From NCBI GenBank assembly GCA_026018925.1, contig JAKSZU010000005.1:85856886-85920885 (forward strand): a stretch of 64,000 nt of DNA. The letters are read 5' to 3'. The notes under the pieces are model-generated. The model saw only the letters and a program-made list of their open reading frames with translations. It was not told where the DNA came from and did not search any database. Each line of letters begins with the position of its first letter. Position 1 is the first letter of the stretch. A program made the position numbers and the translations under genes. Below are positions 44,740-56,272 of the stretch, piece after piece. Source of the stretch: Tupaia tana. Taxonomy: Eukaryota > Chordata > Mammalia > Scandentia > Tupaiidae.

Positions 44740-46013
44740 AACTGAAAGGCAGAGTTTTTCTTGATACTGCTATAGTCTCCCCACTGTACAACAAACAGTC
44801 ATTCCTCATTGTGCTGTTTGGGATAGTGACCAAATTTTGCAGTCACCATGCCCCACACTTCCACGTGCTGCACTGGAAGATGGTATTGTGCAAGCTGGGT
44901 GCTTCAAGGAGCTACAGAGCATGAAGATCGTGAAGCATGCCATGCAGCACTCCCCCCACCACCTGAAGTAATCCACAAAGTGAGGGCCACCTCCTTGCCA
45001 GCATCTGCCTCCAACCTGATCGATCAGCAGCAGGAATAGGGCCTTGGAATGCAAGGCTCAGATAAAGCAGGGTGCCTTCGATGCCTTCAACAAGAGAGAT
45101 CCACATAGGCTGATGACTCAGGAGAGGAGGAGGAGGACAATGATGATGGCCACAGTCTGGAAGGGGAGACATTCCCCCTTAAGCTGTCTGAGGTGATGCG
45201 TTTCTTACTAAAGCACCTCCAGACTGACAGGCTTACCTGCCCAAAGAGACTTCTGTGAGCTCTGAAGGCCAGAGAGAAAAACCTTGAGAAGTTCTTCAAG
45301 TCTAATTGCAGCAAATTCATAGGTTACACACTAGGCAGTGACATGAACACAGTAGAGTGGCTGCCTCTGCCTATCCAGAAAAGCATCAAGACTCTGAAAT
45401 AGCAGGATTACAGGTCAATTGCTGAGGTCCAGGCAGGTGCAGGACAAGTGCCTTCTCTCTCTTCTCAGGGGAGCAGAGGATGTGGAGCAAGCCCCTGCAG
45501 AAACTCTACCATCTGCCTAAGTCTATGATTGCCCTCCTGAAAATCCTGCTGGTTGCAACGCTCATCTCAAAAGCTAAAACAGACTCAATCAGCATCCTAG
45601 CAGATGTCCTGCCTGAAGAGATGCCCACCACAGGGTCACAGAACATGAAGCTGGGGGTGGACAGGAACACCACAGAGAGGTCGTGATGAAGACCATTGCT
45701 GCTGCCCAAGCACTTTAAGTTGAACCACATCTACCAGTTTGAACATGTGGCCCAGCACCTGGTGTTTGCCAACTACATCCCTTTGATCCTGAAGTTGATC
45801 AATCAAAGCATGTCCCGCATCGCTGCCAAGAACAGCATCTCTGTCCTGGATTACCCTCACTGCATGGTGCACCAGTTACCAGAGCTGACTGCAAAGAATC
45901 TGGAAGCAGGTGACAATAATCAGTTCTACTGTAGGAGCATTTTTTCTTTTATCAATGTGCTTCAGATCGTGAACAAGCTTAGAAAATGGAAGCATTCAAG
46001 AACAGTGATGCTG

Positions 46014-46271
46014 AGACCAGCAGCTGGCGTAATGGCTGTGTCACTGGACTGCCATGTAGTTGACCACGGTTCAAGTCCCAGACCTGGTGGTTTAAACTCA
46101 CGCCTGGCGCATGTGCGTGCATGCCCAAGATCCCGAGAGGAGTATGGAGGAGAAACGATTGCAGAGTGACCATCCTCCCTGGGGGGTGATTTCTTGTTTT
46201 CTGTCTCTCTGTTTCTCTCTGTCTTTCTGGTGAGTACACACACCCTATAGCAAAAAACCTCTCCAAAAAAA
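46014..46271 (+). mobile_element. SINE-A inside the STRIP1 pseudogene
   Basis: TSD AAGAACAGTGATGCTG is perfect (45998-46013, 46272-46287). It duplicates pseudogene sequence, so the SINE is younger than the pseudogene. Box B is GGTTCAAGTCC. Confidence 0.97.
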
Positions 46272-46553
46272 AAGAACAGTGATGCTGGTGGTGACGCAGG
46301 CCCTAAAGGTGAAACGGGCCATGCTACAGCTCTGTCTGACAAAGCTACTCAAGGTACAGACCAAGTACCAGAGGTGACAGTGGCAGAAGAGCAACATGGC
46401 CACTGTGTCTGCCCTATACCAGAGATGCATCATCCCCTGAATGACAATGGGGTGTATGGCAACCACCTTGATGTCTGGCCTTAGTAATTCCAGGCTGAGG
46501 AGTGTGCCCTTCCTGCCAACATAAAATGCCTCAATAACTGGCACTATGATTTT

Positions 46554-46795
46554 TTTTTTTTTGAGAGGTTTTTGCTATAGGGTCCATGCGCTCGCCAGAA
46601 AGACAGAAAGCGAGAAATAACCCCCAGAGGAGATGGCCACGCCACAGTCCCTTCTTCTCCATTTTCCTCCCAGGATCCTGGGCACGCACGCACATGCGCC
46701 CAGCGTGAGTTTCAAGCCACCGGGTCTTGGGACGCAAACTGTGGTCGACTACATGGGAGTCCAGCGACATAGCCATTACGCTAACTGCTGGTCCC
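46554..46795 (-). mobile_element. SINE-A inside the STRIP1 pseudogene
   Basis: TSD AACTGGCACTATGATTTT is perfect over 18 bp (46536-46553, 46796-46813) and lies in pseudogene coding sequence. The GA-rich tract is shorter than usual. Confidence 0.97.
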
Positions 46796-47224
46796 AACTG
46801 GCACTATGATTTTACCCACAGAAACCCTGACTTTCTCCCTGTGGATAACTGCCTGCAGAGTGTCCTGGGTCAGTGGATGGACCTCCCTGAAGACTTCCAG
46901 GTGACCTATGACCTGTCACTAGAAAGGAAGGTGTTCTTCAAGCCCATTTCCTGGGAAGAGTTGCAGCAGTGAGACTGCTGGGCAGGGTTACTGAAACTGA
47001 AGGAAATGATGTCAAAGTTCTTTAAGAACGGTCCTTCTTCATTGCTGCACTGCTCCAGTCTCCCTCTAGGTGGCAGCACAACCCTACTTTGGCCCAAAGG
47101 AACTTGGGCCAAACTATGACCAGAGTCTTCCACTTGGTGTTGGAGTACCACAGGTTCACTTCTGTGGGCCTTGAGGTGTACTCTTACAGACCGAATGCAT
47201 TTACTAAAATTCATTCTCACCTTC

Positions 47225-47345
47225 TATTTTTATCTTCATCTTTCAGTTGAGAAAATAAGGTGTTTGCCTTAATACCACAGAAGTCGTGTACTTGTTAGAC
47301 AAGCAGGAATTTGGACTTCAGTAGATGATTTCAGAAACTGTACTA
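47225..47345 (-). mobile_element. MIR relic
   Basis: The + strand reads CAGTTGAGAAAATAAGG, TTGCCTTAATACCACAG, GCAGGAATTTGGACTTC, the order of an antisense MIR core (ATGAGGAAACTGAGG, TTGCCCAAGGTCACACAG, a GGATTTGAACC-like box B complement). Confidence 0.65.
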
Positions 47346-47369
47346 ATAATAAATATGTCAAAACCTTTT

Positions 47370-47615
47370 ATGGGGACAGTCAGTGGCATGATGGTTAAAG
47401 CACCTAGATCCCACACGATCAACTTTGTGGTTCAAGTCCTGGACCAGGTGGCTTGAGAAACACAGAAGGCACATAGGGGTGCGTGCCCCAAATCCTGAGA
47501 AGAGAAAAGAAGAGAAGGGATTCTGGTGTGGCCATCCCTCCTGGGGGTGGTTTCTCACTTTCCTTCTCTTTCTGTCTCTGTCTCTCTCTGATGAGTTTGC
47601 ATGACCTATATTACG
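47370..47615 (+). mobile_element. SINE-A, older copy
   Basis: Head GGGGACAGTCAGTGGCATGA, box B GGTTCAAGTCC, body CCATCCCTCCTGGGGGTGGT and end GCATGACCTATA. The tail is gone. Confidence 0.86.
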
Positions 47616-47689
47616 TTACTAATTTTATAAAATCAAGAAAAACATAAGCTTTTTCCAAGATTATTTTTCCATGATAAATTCTTTTAATT

Positions 47690-47920
47690 TATTTTATTTT
47701 ATTGCTATTATTTTTAATTGCCAGAGTGTGTACACTCTCATCAGAGAGAAGAGAGAGAGTGCAAACCCCAACAATAGGACATTTCTCCATCAGGATTTTG
47801 GAGACACATGCCTGGAATGTTTTTTATACCACCACATCTGGGATTCGAACCACAGTTGGCCATCTGGTATCTGACTCGCCCAGAGTATAACACCTAACCA
47901 CTGCATTATGGGGATGGTCC
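47690..47920 (-). mobile_element. SINE-A, old and shortened
   Basis: Box B complement GGATTCGAACC is intact, but the body is contracted: GGGATGGCCA and CCACGCCGCA equivalents are missing. The head ends ACTGCATTATGGGGATGGTCC. Confidence 0.75.
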
Positions 47921-49306
47921 AAGATGTACTCTTTTCAAGACAAAAAAAAAAAGAGAGAGAGAGAAAAATAACCTTCAAAATTATTAATCAAATTGGAATT
48001 CTGGTTACATTTATTATAAACATTGGTGGTAATTCATTGTAATTTGAAAATGTTGAGTAGTTTTTTTGTCAACCTTTTATGTTTGAGAAGGACATATGCA
48101 TTATTCTTTGATTTTACAGGGAAACTCCTGAGGATCCCAACTCAGAAATTGAGTTTATTTATTAGAAGGTGCCATTTCAGCAGGTGGCCTGGAATTCTCT
48201 GTGAGTCATTTGCTTCCGTGGTGAAGCACATGCTGTTATATTAACAGCCTGGAAGACATGAAAAGTAATTGTGTTCTTTAGAGACTCTATTAACATGGAG
48301 TAAATGATTCCAGTTTCATTTAAAATGAACAAAACAAAAAATGTGATAGAATAGCAAAATGCTGCTACGAACATGTACTGTTCTGTTTCATCATGTTTAT
48401 TTCTCATGTTGATACTTAGATCGAACAGTTTCACAAGTAAATGTAACTGGGGAGCTCATATTTATTCATCAAGGGGAGAAAGGGACCCCCTCTGAGTCGC
48501 TACCCACAGTCAGATTCCCCTGGACAGACCTGAATTCTGAAACCCAGAACTGAATAAAGCCCAGAGTAAGCCATGTGGAAAGCTGGAGGAAATTGAAACC
48601 CTGGATGTTCTGTTTTTCTGTTTACGTCTGAGTATGCCACTTCTGAGTGTGGGGTTCCTACCACCAAACAATGCGTGGAGTCATCTGCTCTGTACTCTCG
48701 CCCAGTGCTCTCCGAGTGAGGAATGAGATTCATCTACAACACCAGCTCTCGTACTTGCAAGTAAAAATACCAGGGAGGGGAAGTGTTAGAACACTTTGAG
48801 TCATGAATTTCTTAACCAAAGTGACAAAAACATTTAAGGTTTACACCTTGTGAATATCACATGGAACAGGGAGGAGAATTAAGAACTTCCGAAAATGACA
48901 TGGCTTAAAGATCATAGTCATGCATAAAATACAGTTTTTGAGAACTGTGAACTCGCATAGTCATGCACAAAATATAGTTTTTGAGAACTGTGAACTCACA
49001 AATACTTAACTAGTAAGTATTATTCATTTCATAGTTCTAATTTTGTAGTGTTTTTGCAGTTTTTTCCTCATTTTGTTTGTTTTGGCATTTTTCTGACTTG
49101 TTTATACATACCATTGTTTATATCATCTGAAGTTTCTATTTTTTAATTTTTTATTTTCAAAATTTTATCATATTTTTTGTAATTACTCCACCTCTTTATG
49201 TTTCCCTACTGGAAACATTTTATATGGGAAATCTATTATTAATAATAAATATGCCTGCATTAATCAAAACAATTCAAAATGCCAGTATATTAGTATATTA
49301 TCATGA
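47921..49306. other. Unassigned DNA with a small tandem duplication
   Basis: The part 48470-48760 is GC-balanced, contains AATAAA at 48553 and could be an unrecognised LTR. The remainder is AT-rich. The 43-bp duplication at 48913-48998 is listed separately. Confidence 0.35.
48913..48998. repeat. 43-bp tandem duplication
   Basis: The unit CATAGTCATGCATAAAATAC and onward occurs at 48913-48955 and 48956-48998, with about four base differences. Confidence 0.9.
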
Positions 49307-49314
49307 TCTAACCT

Positions 49315-49567
49315 TTTTTTTTTTAGACATTTTTGCTCTAGGGTGTGTGCACCTCGCTTGCTGAGACAGAGACAGAAAGACAAAAAGTGAGAAATCACCT
49401 CCTGTGGGGGGGATGGCTAGGCCACAATTCCCTCTCCTCCATTCTCCTCTCCATATTTTGGGCACAAACACACGCCTGGTGTGAGTTTAAGCCTCCGGGT
49501 CCTGGACTCAAACTAGAGTCCACTATGTGGGAGTCCAGCGACATAACCATTACGCCATCTGCTAGTC
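49315..49567 (-). mobile_element. SINE-A
   Basis: TSD TCTAACCT flanks it (49307-49314, 49568-49575). The hairpin is CACCTCCTGTGGGGGGGATG and the head complement ends CGCCATCTGCTAGTC. Confidence 0.9.
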
Positions 49568-49828
49568 TCTAACCTCTGTCTTACTTAAGATGAACTATTT
49601 AGATTGCTTTCTCTCTGGCCAGGTCAACTTTTCTCTATTTGCTTATACCTGAGACAGATAGGAGTAATGTAAAATTCAAAGGAGTTGTTATAATTTCCCT
49701 TATGAGAAAATCCTTTTTACTCGGAGAAGACATTTTGAAAAGTTGTATTACACTCTGGTTGTTAAAATTTTATTTTATTTTATTTTTAGATATAGTCATG
49801 AGATTAGAAAAGTTAATCCTTTTATATG

Positions 49829-49906
49829 CATGGTGTCATCAGAAAGTCATGACATACTTTTGCATAAAAACATAGAAAAACACATCATGACTTTCCTGAT
49901 GACCTA
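49829..49906. mobile_element. Palindromic mariner-like MITE, copy 1
   Basis: About 78 bp, almost a perfect palindrome: GTCATCAGAAAGTCATGA on the left and TCATGACTTTCCTGATGAC on the right, with a short AT-rich middle. The right end reads CCTAATA, giving a TTAGG-type terminus next to TA. It shares TTTTTCTATG and TGCAAAAGT with the copy at 59.2 kb. Confidence 0.7.
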
Positions 49907-49909
49907 ATA

Positions 49910-50499
49910 TATATGTCATCAGTGTACTTCTCTTTTATATTTGATCAAGTAATTATGTAGATATAGTGCTTGCATGTATAGAAATGTTTCACTTCTACTC
50001 AGGCAGGGGACTAATACTTGGCAGAATATATTTCTTGACTTTTTTTTTTAAAGAATTTTACTGTTATTTAAATTCCCTTCCTTTCTTCCTAAAATCTTTC
50101 TCTCCTTCCTTTCTTCTCCTTTTTTATAGAGATTATTGGAATATCATCAAAACTTGCATAAGATCTGTAGAAATGAATACATAATGAAACAAATGTAATT
50201 TCTTCTCTTTGATGTATTGTAATTATATAAAAATATCCTTGTCTGTAGAAAATACACACTAAGAAATGGAGGCAATTGGACAGGGTTTGATGTCAGTAAT
50301 TCATTTTCAAATTGCTCAGGAAAAGTTATTGGTACAATTATTGCAACATTTTAAACATAAGTAATTATTCTACAACAAGCACAAAAATTCTGTGAGATTA
50401 AGGTCTATTTTTGATGATATACTTCCATGTGAACTTGATTTTTACAATTTTAGTGAATTCTAATGAATGTATATTTCCTTGACATCCATTTTAAATAGA
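49910..50499. other. Unassigned AT-rich DNA
   Basis: Pyrimidine-rich around 50075-50130; no named element. Confidence 0.35.
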
Positions 50500-51110
50500 A
50501 ATATAACTTTCTCCTCCAACAAGCAGCAGTTCTGTACCTTTGACAGTGTTCAGTTCATTGCCTCTTCCCATTTCAAGACAGCTGACCGCCCATTCATTTA
50601 TCTGCCCGATTCAACTGCCTCTTGGATTTAATCTTTCTGATACGCCACACTGAGCAGCATAGCCCTCTGAGATTAGCCACCTATTTCACAGTGACCACTT
50701 CCCAGTCGCAATCCATGGAAATTACCCATGTTCTCCAGAGCCACAAATCAGAATTCCCCACAGGAAATCTGCTAGGGTAACACCCTGAACCTCAATAAAG
50801 ACTTTGACTCACAGGTCTCTCACTCTTTTTCCTGCTTCCCATCTGTTACCTGAGCACCTGTTAGCTGTTCCAAGTGACTTCTTCCTTCCCACTAGCCCAG
50901 CAAAGTGTGCTGCCGTCCTCCCTGGGATATGTAAGTAATTCACTGCTCCATCACTTCATGTTTGTTGTGAGTTGGTTACTCTGTCTCAGCTGGCCAACAT
51001 GCTCATACTGAACTTCACTGGTGGGGCTCTCATAGAAAGTGGCTATCTTGGAAGAAATAAACACAGCACAAGTCAGACGGTAGCCGCAGGGTGTCTGCTT
51101 GTACAACTAA
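50500..51110 (+). mobile_element. Possible ERV LTR
   Basis: A GC-richer block with CCTCAATAAAGACTTTGACT (AATAAA signal at 50792-50797) followed by a U5-like C/T-rich stretch. The layout suggests a class I LTR, but neither end nor family can be fixed. Confidence 0.35.
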
Positions 51111-52146
51111 GTTAGCTGTGAGAGGGAAACTGGTCACAGGTGCGACACCTACACGACAGGTCATAGCTCGAGATAAAGAATTATTTTGTGAAAGCTATAC
51201 TGTTAATATCCATAGCCAATTCCTTAGAGCCTAAACAGGGAAGGCCTTCAGTTTGTAGCCACTCTTCTGAGAAAATCCTCAGGACCAAATTAGAGAGAAC
51301 TAGAACAACACAGCTGTAAGAGTTCCTCTTTATATATGAAACTCAGAAGTTCCATCAAGTAGTTCTAAAACTGCTTTTTTGTCTTGGCCACCATATGGCA
51401 TTGTCAAAAAGGAAAATTTAAACTTTTATTCATGTAAGTATTTTTGCATTGTCTGTTCTTATTCTCGCTTGTGAAAATCATAGTAAGTGCCTTTTACTTA
51501 TCCTGTGCCCGCTTTTCACATCTTAGTTGCTACTATGATTTTTCTTTATCACCCTACATATAGTGTTCTGTATTTTAAGCACTAATACATATTCATTATA
51601 TAAAGAATCAAATATATAATAGAGTAACATTTCAAACAAAATGGAACATTCTTTTGAGAAGAATATTTTGCAGAGATTTAGGTTTTTTTTTTTTTTTTGT
51701 GTGGTCATTTATGTATATCTCTTGTAAAGAGCCATGGGTAGGACAGGTGTAAAATGAAGACTATAATTTCTTTTCAGCACAAAAGCTTTTAAAAAATATA
51801 GCTCTAAAACTTCTCTTTAATTATTTCTCTTTGCTTACATTTACAGAGCTTTAAAATATTATCTCTCTTATTAGCCTGTAATGAGGATAGGAACCATATA
51901 CTGAGCTATCTTCCAAATGGTTTGCACAGATTGTCAACAATAGCACAACTCAAAGTGCTATTACACTGTACCATGTATCACAGAAAAAATAAGAAAGCTA
52001 TCAAAATATGACTCTCATCTTTTGCAGATAATCAACAGAAGTGATCTGATTTCTCATCGAGAACATACGGCTTTTCTTCAGAGTAAAAATTTGAAGCACA
52101 CAGAAATGTATATGTGCACACATACACACAGTCAGTTATTTAGAAG
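51111..52146. other. Unassigned AT-rich DNA
   Basis: A weak L2-like phrase (CCTGTAATGAGGATAGGAAC) near 51874 is not enough for a call. Confidence 0.35.

Positions 52147-52173
<27 letters not shown>
52147..52173 (-). repeat. Poly-T run, possible retroposon tail
   Basis: Twenty-seven T, followed by GAAAGAGAGAGAGAC that looks like the start of a SINE GA tract on the minus strand, but the rest does not align. Confidence 0.5.
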
Positions 52174-52177
<4 letters not shown>

Positions 52178-52455
52178 CCTTTCTTGCTTGTTTGAAAGAG
52201 AGAGAGACAAACACCCTGAACAAAGTGCCTTGCCAGTTTTCTCCCCATTCTTTCTAACTAGCCAGTATGATGGACATGTGTGTACCCAGTGTGTACGAGT
52301 AAACATGGAAACCTAACTTATCTTCAATACAGCATCCAACATTGCAGAATGTTATGCTGTATACACTCTGTGGTTAGGCATTATTCAGAGATTTTTAGGT
52401 ACACATTCTTTTCCTTAATTTTGTTTCACTATTTTTTTTCCTGTCTAAAATCTTC

Positions 52456-52722
52456 CTTTTTTTTTATTTTATATTTTTGTCATAGGATAAGTGCACTCAC
52501 TGGAGAGAGACAGAAAAAGAGAGATGGTGAGAGGGAAAGTGAGAAATAATACCTCAAGGGGGATAACCGTGCTATAATTCCTTCTCTCTATTCTTCTCTT
52601 AGGATTTTGGGCATGCACACACACATACCTGGAGTGACTTTCAAGCTGCCAGGTCTGGGAATCAAACCACAGCTGGCCACGTGGAGTCCAACACCTTAAC
52701 CATTATACCACCTACTGGTCCC
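52456..52722 (-). mobile_element. SINE-A
   Basis: A 17-bp TSD TCCTGTCTAAAATCTTC/TCCTGTCTGAAATCTTC (52439-52455, 52723-52739). Although the TSD is long, the body lacks CpGs, so the copy is of middle age. Confidence 0.94.
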
Positions 52723-52876
52723 TCCTGTCTGAAATCTTCAGTCCTAAAAGTCTCTGGCTTACCTTTATATAGTAAAAAGTTATAATACTAAAACTTGTAT
52801 AAAATGAGTATAGGTAATGTTATTGATGGTAGTAGTAAAGGCCCAGGCAATAAGATAGTTTATATACTTTTTAAAT

Positions 52877-52975
52877 TTTATTTATTCATTCACTCGAAAG
52901 GTACTTATTTGTTACAGGCCTTGTATTAAATGGTAATAATACAACAGAGAGTAAAATAGAAAGTAGCCCAGCTTT
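52877..52975 (-). mobile_element. L2 LINE 3' relic
   Basis: TTTATTCATTCACTCGAAAG, GTACTTATTTGTTACAGGCC and AATAATACAACAGAGAGTAA follow the antisense L2 end pattern. Confidence 0.5.
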
Positions 52976-52989
52976 TCCTATTTTTATGT

Positions 52990-53250
52990 TTATTTATTTT
53001 ATTCATTGATTTAGAACATGGGTATTTATGAAAGAGAAAGAAAGGAGAGAGAGAGTAGTACCCTAACAGGGTCTTCTAATACAGTGGTCCCTTTTCTCAG
53101 CTCTCTAGCTCCTCAGGATCCTGTGCACTTGCATGCACCCAGTATATTTTTAGGTCAGCCCTGGGATTTGAACCTACAGAAAGTCATGTGGCTTTCAGCA
53201 CTGAAGTTCAGTTTGCTACTGACTGTACCATCGAGCTGTATCTGCTTTTC
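52990..53250 (-). mobile_element. Diverged tRNA-type SINE
   Basis: Right-to-left it has a box B complement GGATTTGAACC, a GA-rich tract (GAAAGAAAGGAGAGAGAGAG) and a T-rich tail, so the layout is SINE-like. The head (ending ACTGTACCATCGAGCTGTAT) does not match SINE-A well; it may be SINE-C or another old family. Confidence 0.55.
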
Positions 53251-53329
53251 TTAATTTACAATCGTAATAATGAGCCATTTATAACATTAAAAATCCAGGA
53301 TGATTTAAATGGATGCTATTCATTCAAAG

Positions 53330-53590
53330 ACAGTTAGAGTATGGCTAATAAGTTCGTCTCCCAAAGTTTCATTTTTTGGAATTTGGTTTGGATAATGATT
53401 TATCACCCCAAGTTTCATGTTTTTGAATTTAATCTTGGTGGGGGGTGATTGAATGTCTCATAGAAACCCATGTGTTGGGATTTGGTTGAATGCCAAAGGT
53501 GCTAAGTGAAAATATAATCCTTTCATGGTGTCCCAGGGTAGGACTTTTGGGTATAATGTGATGGGGGGCAAGTCCTTTATGATTGAGTTC
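53330..53590 (+). mobile_element. Possible MaLR-type LTR fragment
   Basis: GTCTCATAGAAACCCATGTG, TTGGGATTTGGTTGAATGCC and GGTGCTAAGTG recall the first part of old MaLR LTRs (a CCCAAATTCATATGTTGAA-like block), but only loosely. Confidence 0.4.
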
Positions 53591-53764
53591 TTTTTTTTTC
53601 TCCTTTTATTTATTTTTATTATTATCATAATCTGTTGTCTTCAGTATTCTAAAATTTTCTTTACATTCTTGATTGTAACCTTTGTTAATTTATTGTTCGA
53701 AGCATCCAAAATCTCCTTTTAATTTGAACTCACCTCTATTTCTATAACTCTCCATAACTTTTTA

Positions 53765-53821
53765 AAAATTTTTGATACAAACTATATGTGCTTGTCCAGA
53801 GAGAGAGAGAGAGATTACCTC

Positions 53822-53863
<42 letters not shown>

Positions 53864-53980
53864 AGTCTCCCCAGAGAGTATGGTCACGCTATAATCATCT
53901 TTTCTCAGAATTTGGGGCATGCATAGATACATGCTTGATTTATTTCTCAAGGCACCAGGTCCAGGATTCTAACTGTGAAG
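53765..53980 (-). mobile_element. SINE-A, head-truncated, with GA expansion
   Basis: The GA tract has grown into two (GA)n arrays (53799-53814 and 53824-53859) separated by TTACCTCCT. The body continues to CACCAGGTCCAGGATTCTAA, and the first part of the tRNA head is missing. Confidence 0.82.
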
Positions 53981-54744
53981 TGTTTTCAGAAAGAATAATT
54001 AAGAAACTAAATGATCTCACATTGAATAATTTACTGAAGTAGGGGGCATTTTATTAGATTTTGGAATTCCCCCATTGTTCTCTATGTTCACATTTTTGTT
54101 TTACTGGAACCAGAAGACTGTTCTTCACAGACCTCTCCAACTGCAATGAGGATGCCTAACTAAGAATTAGACGCTGTGCTCTGAAAACCATCATCTGCTT
54201 TGTCTCATTTCTGGGAGTCACGTGAATCCTCAGAGGCCCCCTCTGACTCATGGACCTGCTGAAGGCGTTGTCAGTTCTTCTTCAGACTGTATTGTGGTAA
54301 AGGATGATGTCACCAAACATTCTCTTCCTCTCTCCTTTACTCAAGGACAGATTTGCATCATGGTCTGATGGTTGTCTCACCTCCCCTCACTCTTTCAATC
54401 TTCCCTCATATAGGAGTTCCCTTTAGACATCTAATCCCGAGTTGGCCTTCCTTTCAGAGAACGTGCACTAACAGACCTTTCTATAGCATATCTCATTTAG
54501 CTCAATATTTTATTTATTGCTTTAATTTTCTCTTATAGAACTCTAATTATCTCCTTTTAAAGATATATTGATGTTCCTTTGTATATTTTCCCCAGCCACT
54601 TTTCTTGTCAGACTAGTCATACTCCATAAAAGCCTGTATTTGTTTAATGAATGAAATATTTTCTTCAACACCTTGAAGATTATCAGCATGTTCACTATCA
54701 AACTTCTTATTATACCTTACCATGTTTTATTTACTCTGTGGGCA
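53981..54744. other. Unassigned DNA
   Basis: Mixed composition with C/T-rich blocks; may contain an old LTR but nothing is firm. Confidence 0.35.
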
Positions 54745-55165
54745 TGTGTATTATTTTTCTGCAGCTATCATATAAATTACCACAGACTTAGTGGTTTATA
54801 GCAGCTCATATTTATTCTCAGTTCTCTAGATCAGAAGACCAGGGCGTTACTGGGCCAAAAATCAAAGTCAAACAAGGTGTTGGCAGCCTTCTTTCTGGAT
54901 TTTCTCAGTAAGAATTCATTTCCATGCCTAATAAGGTGTTGACAGATTTCAGTTCCTGTAGTTTACTCCTTTCTTTACTGGTGGTCGACCAAAGGCTATT
55001 CTCTTACTTCTGGAGGCTTCTGCAATTCTCCATTCATGGCCTTCATTTCCACCTTCAAAGCCAACAAAAGGATTTATGGTGCCAATTATGCTCCTCTTGT
55101 GTTCTTGTCTGGATGAGGTTCTTCTGTCTTTCAGAACATACACCCAAAAACATGTGGTAAGTGCG
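54745..55165 (+). mobile_element. Old mammalian repeat, same family as at 13.2 kb
   Basis: Opening CTGCAGCTATCATATAAATT then CCACAGACTTAGTGGTTTAT, GGTGTTGGCAGCCTTCTTTC, CATGGCCTTCATTTCCACCT and CTTCAAAGCCAACAAAAGG. This is a well-known ancient interspersed repeat of LTR type, kept over about 400 bp. Confidence 0.7.
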
Positions 55166-55194
55166 TAGGGCATTATCCTGTTTTTATTCTTGGT

Positions 55195-55530
55195 GAATAT
55201 TTGCTTTCCCAAAACCCTCATGTCAAAGGCCTAACCCAACTGTGACAGTATTTAGAGAGAAAATTAGGTTTATATAAGGTCACAAGAGCAGGGCCTCTGA
55301 AGGGGGAATCTCTGCCTTGTAAGCAGAGAAAGAGAAACCACAGGTAGCTCTGTTGAGAAGACAGCAAGAAGCAGCCATCTACACACTAGGAAGAGAACAC
55401 TACCCACACCTGAATCTGCCCGTACTTTGACATTGGATTTCCTAGTCTCTAAAACTGTGACAAATAAATGCCTATTGTTTAAGCCATTCAGTCCATGATG
55501 TTTTGTTAGAGCTGCCTAAGCTGACTGAGA
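55195..55530 (+). mobile_element. MLT1-type MaLR LTR
   Basis: CTCATGTCAAAGGCCTAACC, GACAGTATTTAGAGAGAAAA, TATAAGGTCACAAGAGCAGG and GAAGACAGCAAGAAGCAGCC. The end GACAAATAAATGCCTATTGT TTAAGCCATTCAGTC contains the polyadenylation signal. Landmarks are in MLT1 order over about 335 bp. Confidence 0.85.
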
Positions 55531-56254
55531 AAATTTTCATTTCTGTCCTAACCTTCTAATCCACTGACTCTATTTTCATAGAATTTGTACATTTATGTAC
55601 CATCTTTCCTCATTTTAAAAGAGGTGGAGGAAGTTCTGAAACTGCTTAACCTTTCAATTGTCTGATTTTATGAAAGTTTACTAGGTATTGAATTGGTTCA
55701 CCTTTTTGTTGCTGTTGACCCTCATATTTTTACTGGATTTACTAAAGCTGGAATCCTGTTTCACACATTGGAGACTTTCTAAAGGTTCTCATTTATAATT
55801 CAGAAAGAAACTCCTTATACTTGAAGCCTCATTCTTTCTAAAATATACCCTGAGTCAACTGACTCTGCATTTTACTCTTTACGGTACTGTTACACACTAT
55901 CATTATAAAAGAAACTCTTTATATTTTCATTTGGAAATTAATCAGTGTTTTGGCTCTATTATGATGTCAAATATACTAAATCCAGCATGTATAGTTATAG
56001 TCTTTCTTCTTTTACATTCGATGACATTTTACAAATAACTAAATATTCAATTAGCAACAAATTCAAAATTAAAATCAGAGGATCCTTGACATATAATTTT
56101 AAATTGATGTCACTATAAAAGAAGTTGTATTCCTAATATGAATTTTCCACTTTTAAAATGCACTATATTATGAAAAAAATTAAGAAGTCATTTTTATCAA
56201 AATATTATGAATGAATGAGGTTATAGTAATAAAAGAACTTGTATATACTGGGTG
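55531..56254. other. Unassigned AT-rich DNA
   Basis: Nothing recognised. Confidence 0.35.
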
Positions 56255-56272
56255 AATATTTATGTTTCATTT

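Larger units (their letters stand above)
44740..47220 (+). pseudogene. STRIP1: STRIP1 processed pseudogene, 5'-truncated
   Basis: An intronless, decayed copy of STRIP1 mRNA (striatin-interacting protein 1, a scaffold subunit of the STRIPAK phosphatase/kinase complex). The earliest clear match is at about 44770-44855, coding a LFG.VTKFCS-like stretch, so roughly the first third of the coding region is missing. Further matches in order are a PASASNLIDQQQ-like piece (44995), SISILADVLPEEMPTT (45585), ISVLDYPHCMVHQLPEL (45840), KLLKVQTKYQ (46340), PDFLPVDNCLQSVLGQ (46830) and the natural C-terminus SWEELQQ with a stop at 46971-46973. A probable 3' UTR runs to about 47220. Several frameshifts and stops break it. 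Two SINE-A insertions split it. No poly-A or TSD of its own is visible, so age is judged only from decay. Confidence 0.9.

Noticed and set aside
45696-46169. A 157-codon open frame with real protein similarity
   Set aside because: It is one surviving stretch of the STRIP1 pseudogene that runs into the SINE inserted at 46014. The frame is not a working protein.
53799-53859. Regular spaced repeats that might suggest a CRISPR array
   Set aside because: They are plain (GA)n microsatellites inside a SINE. The window is clearly vertebrate nuclear DNA, and no repeat-spacer pattern exists.
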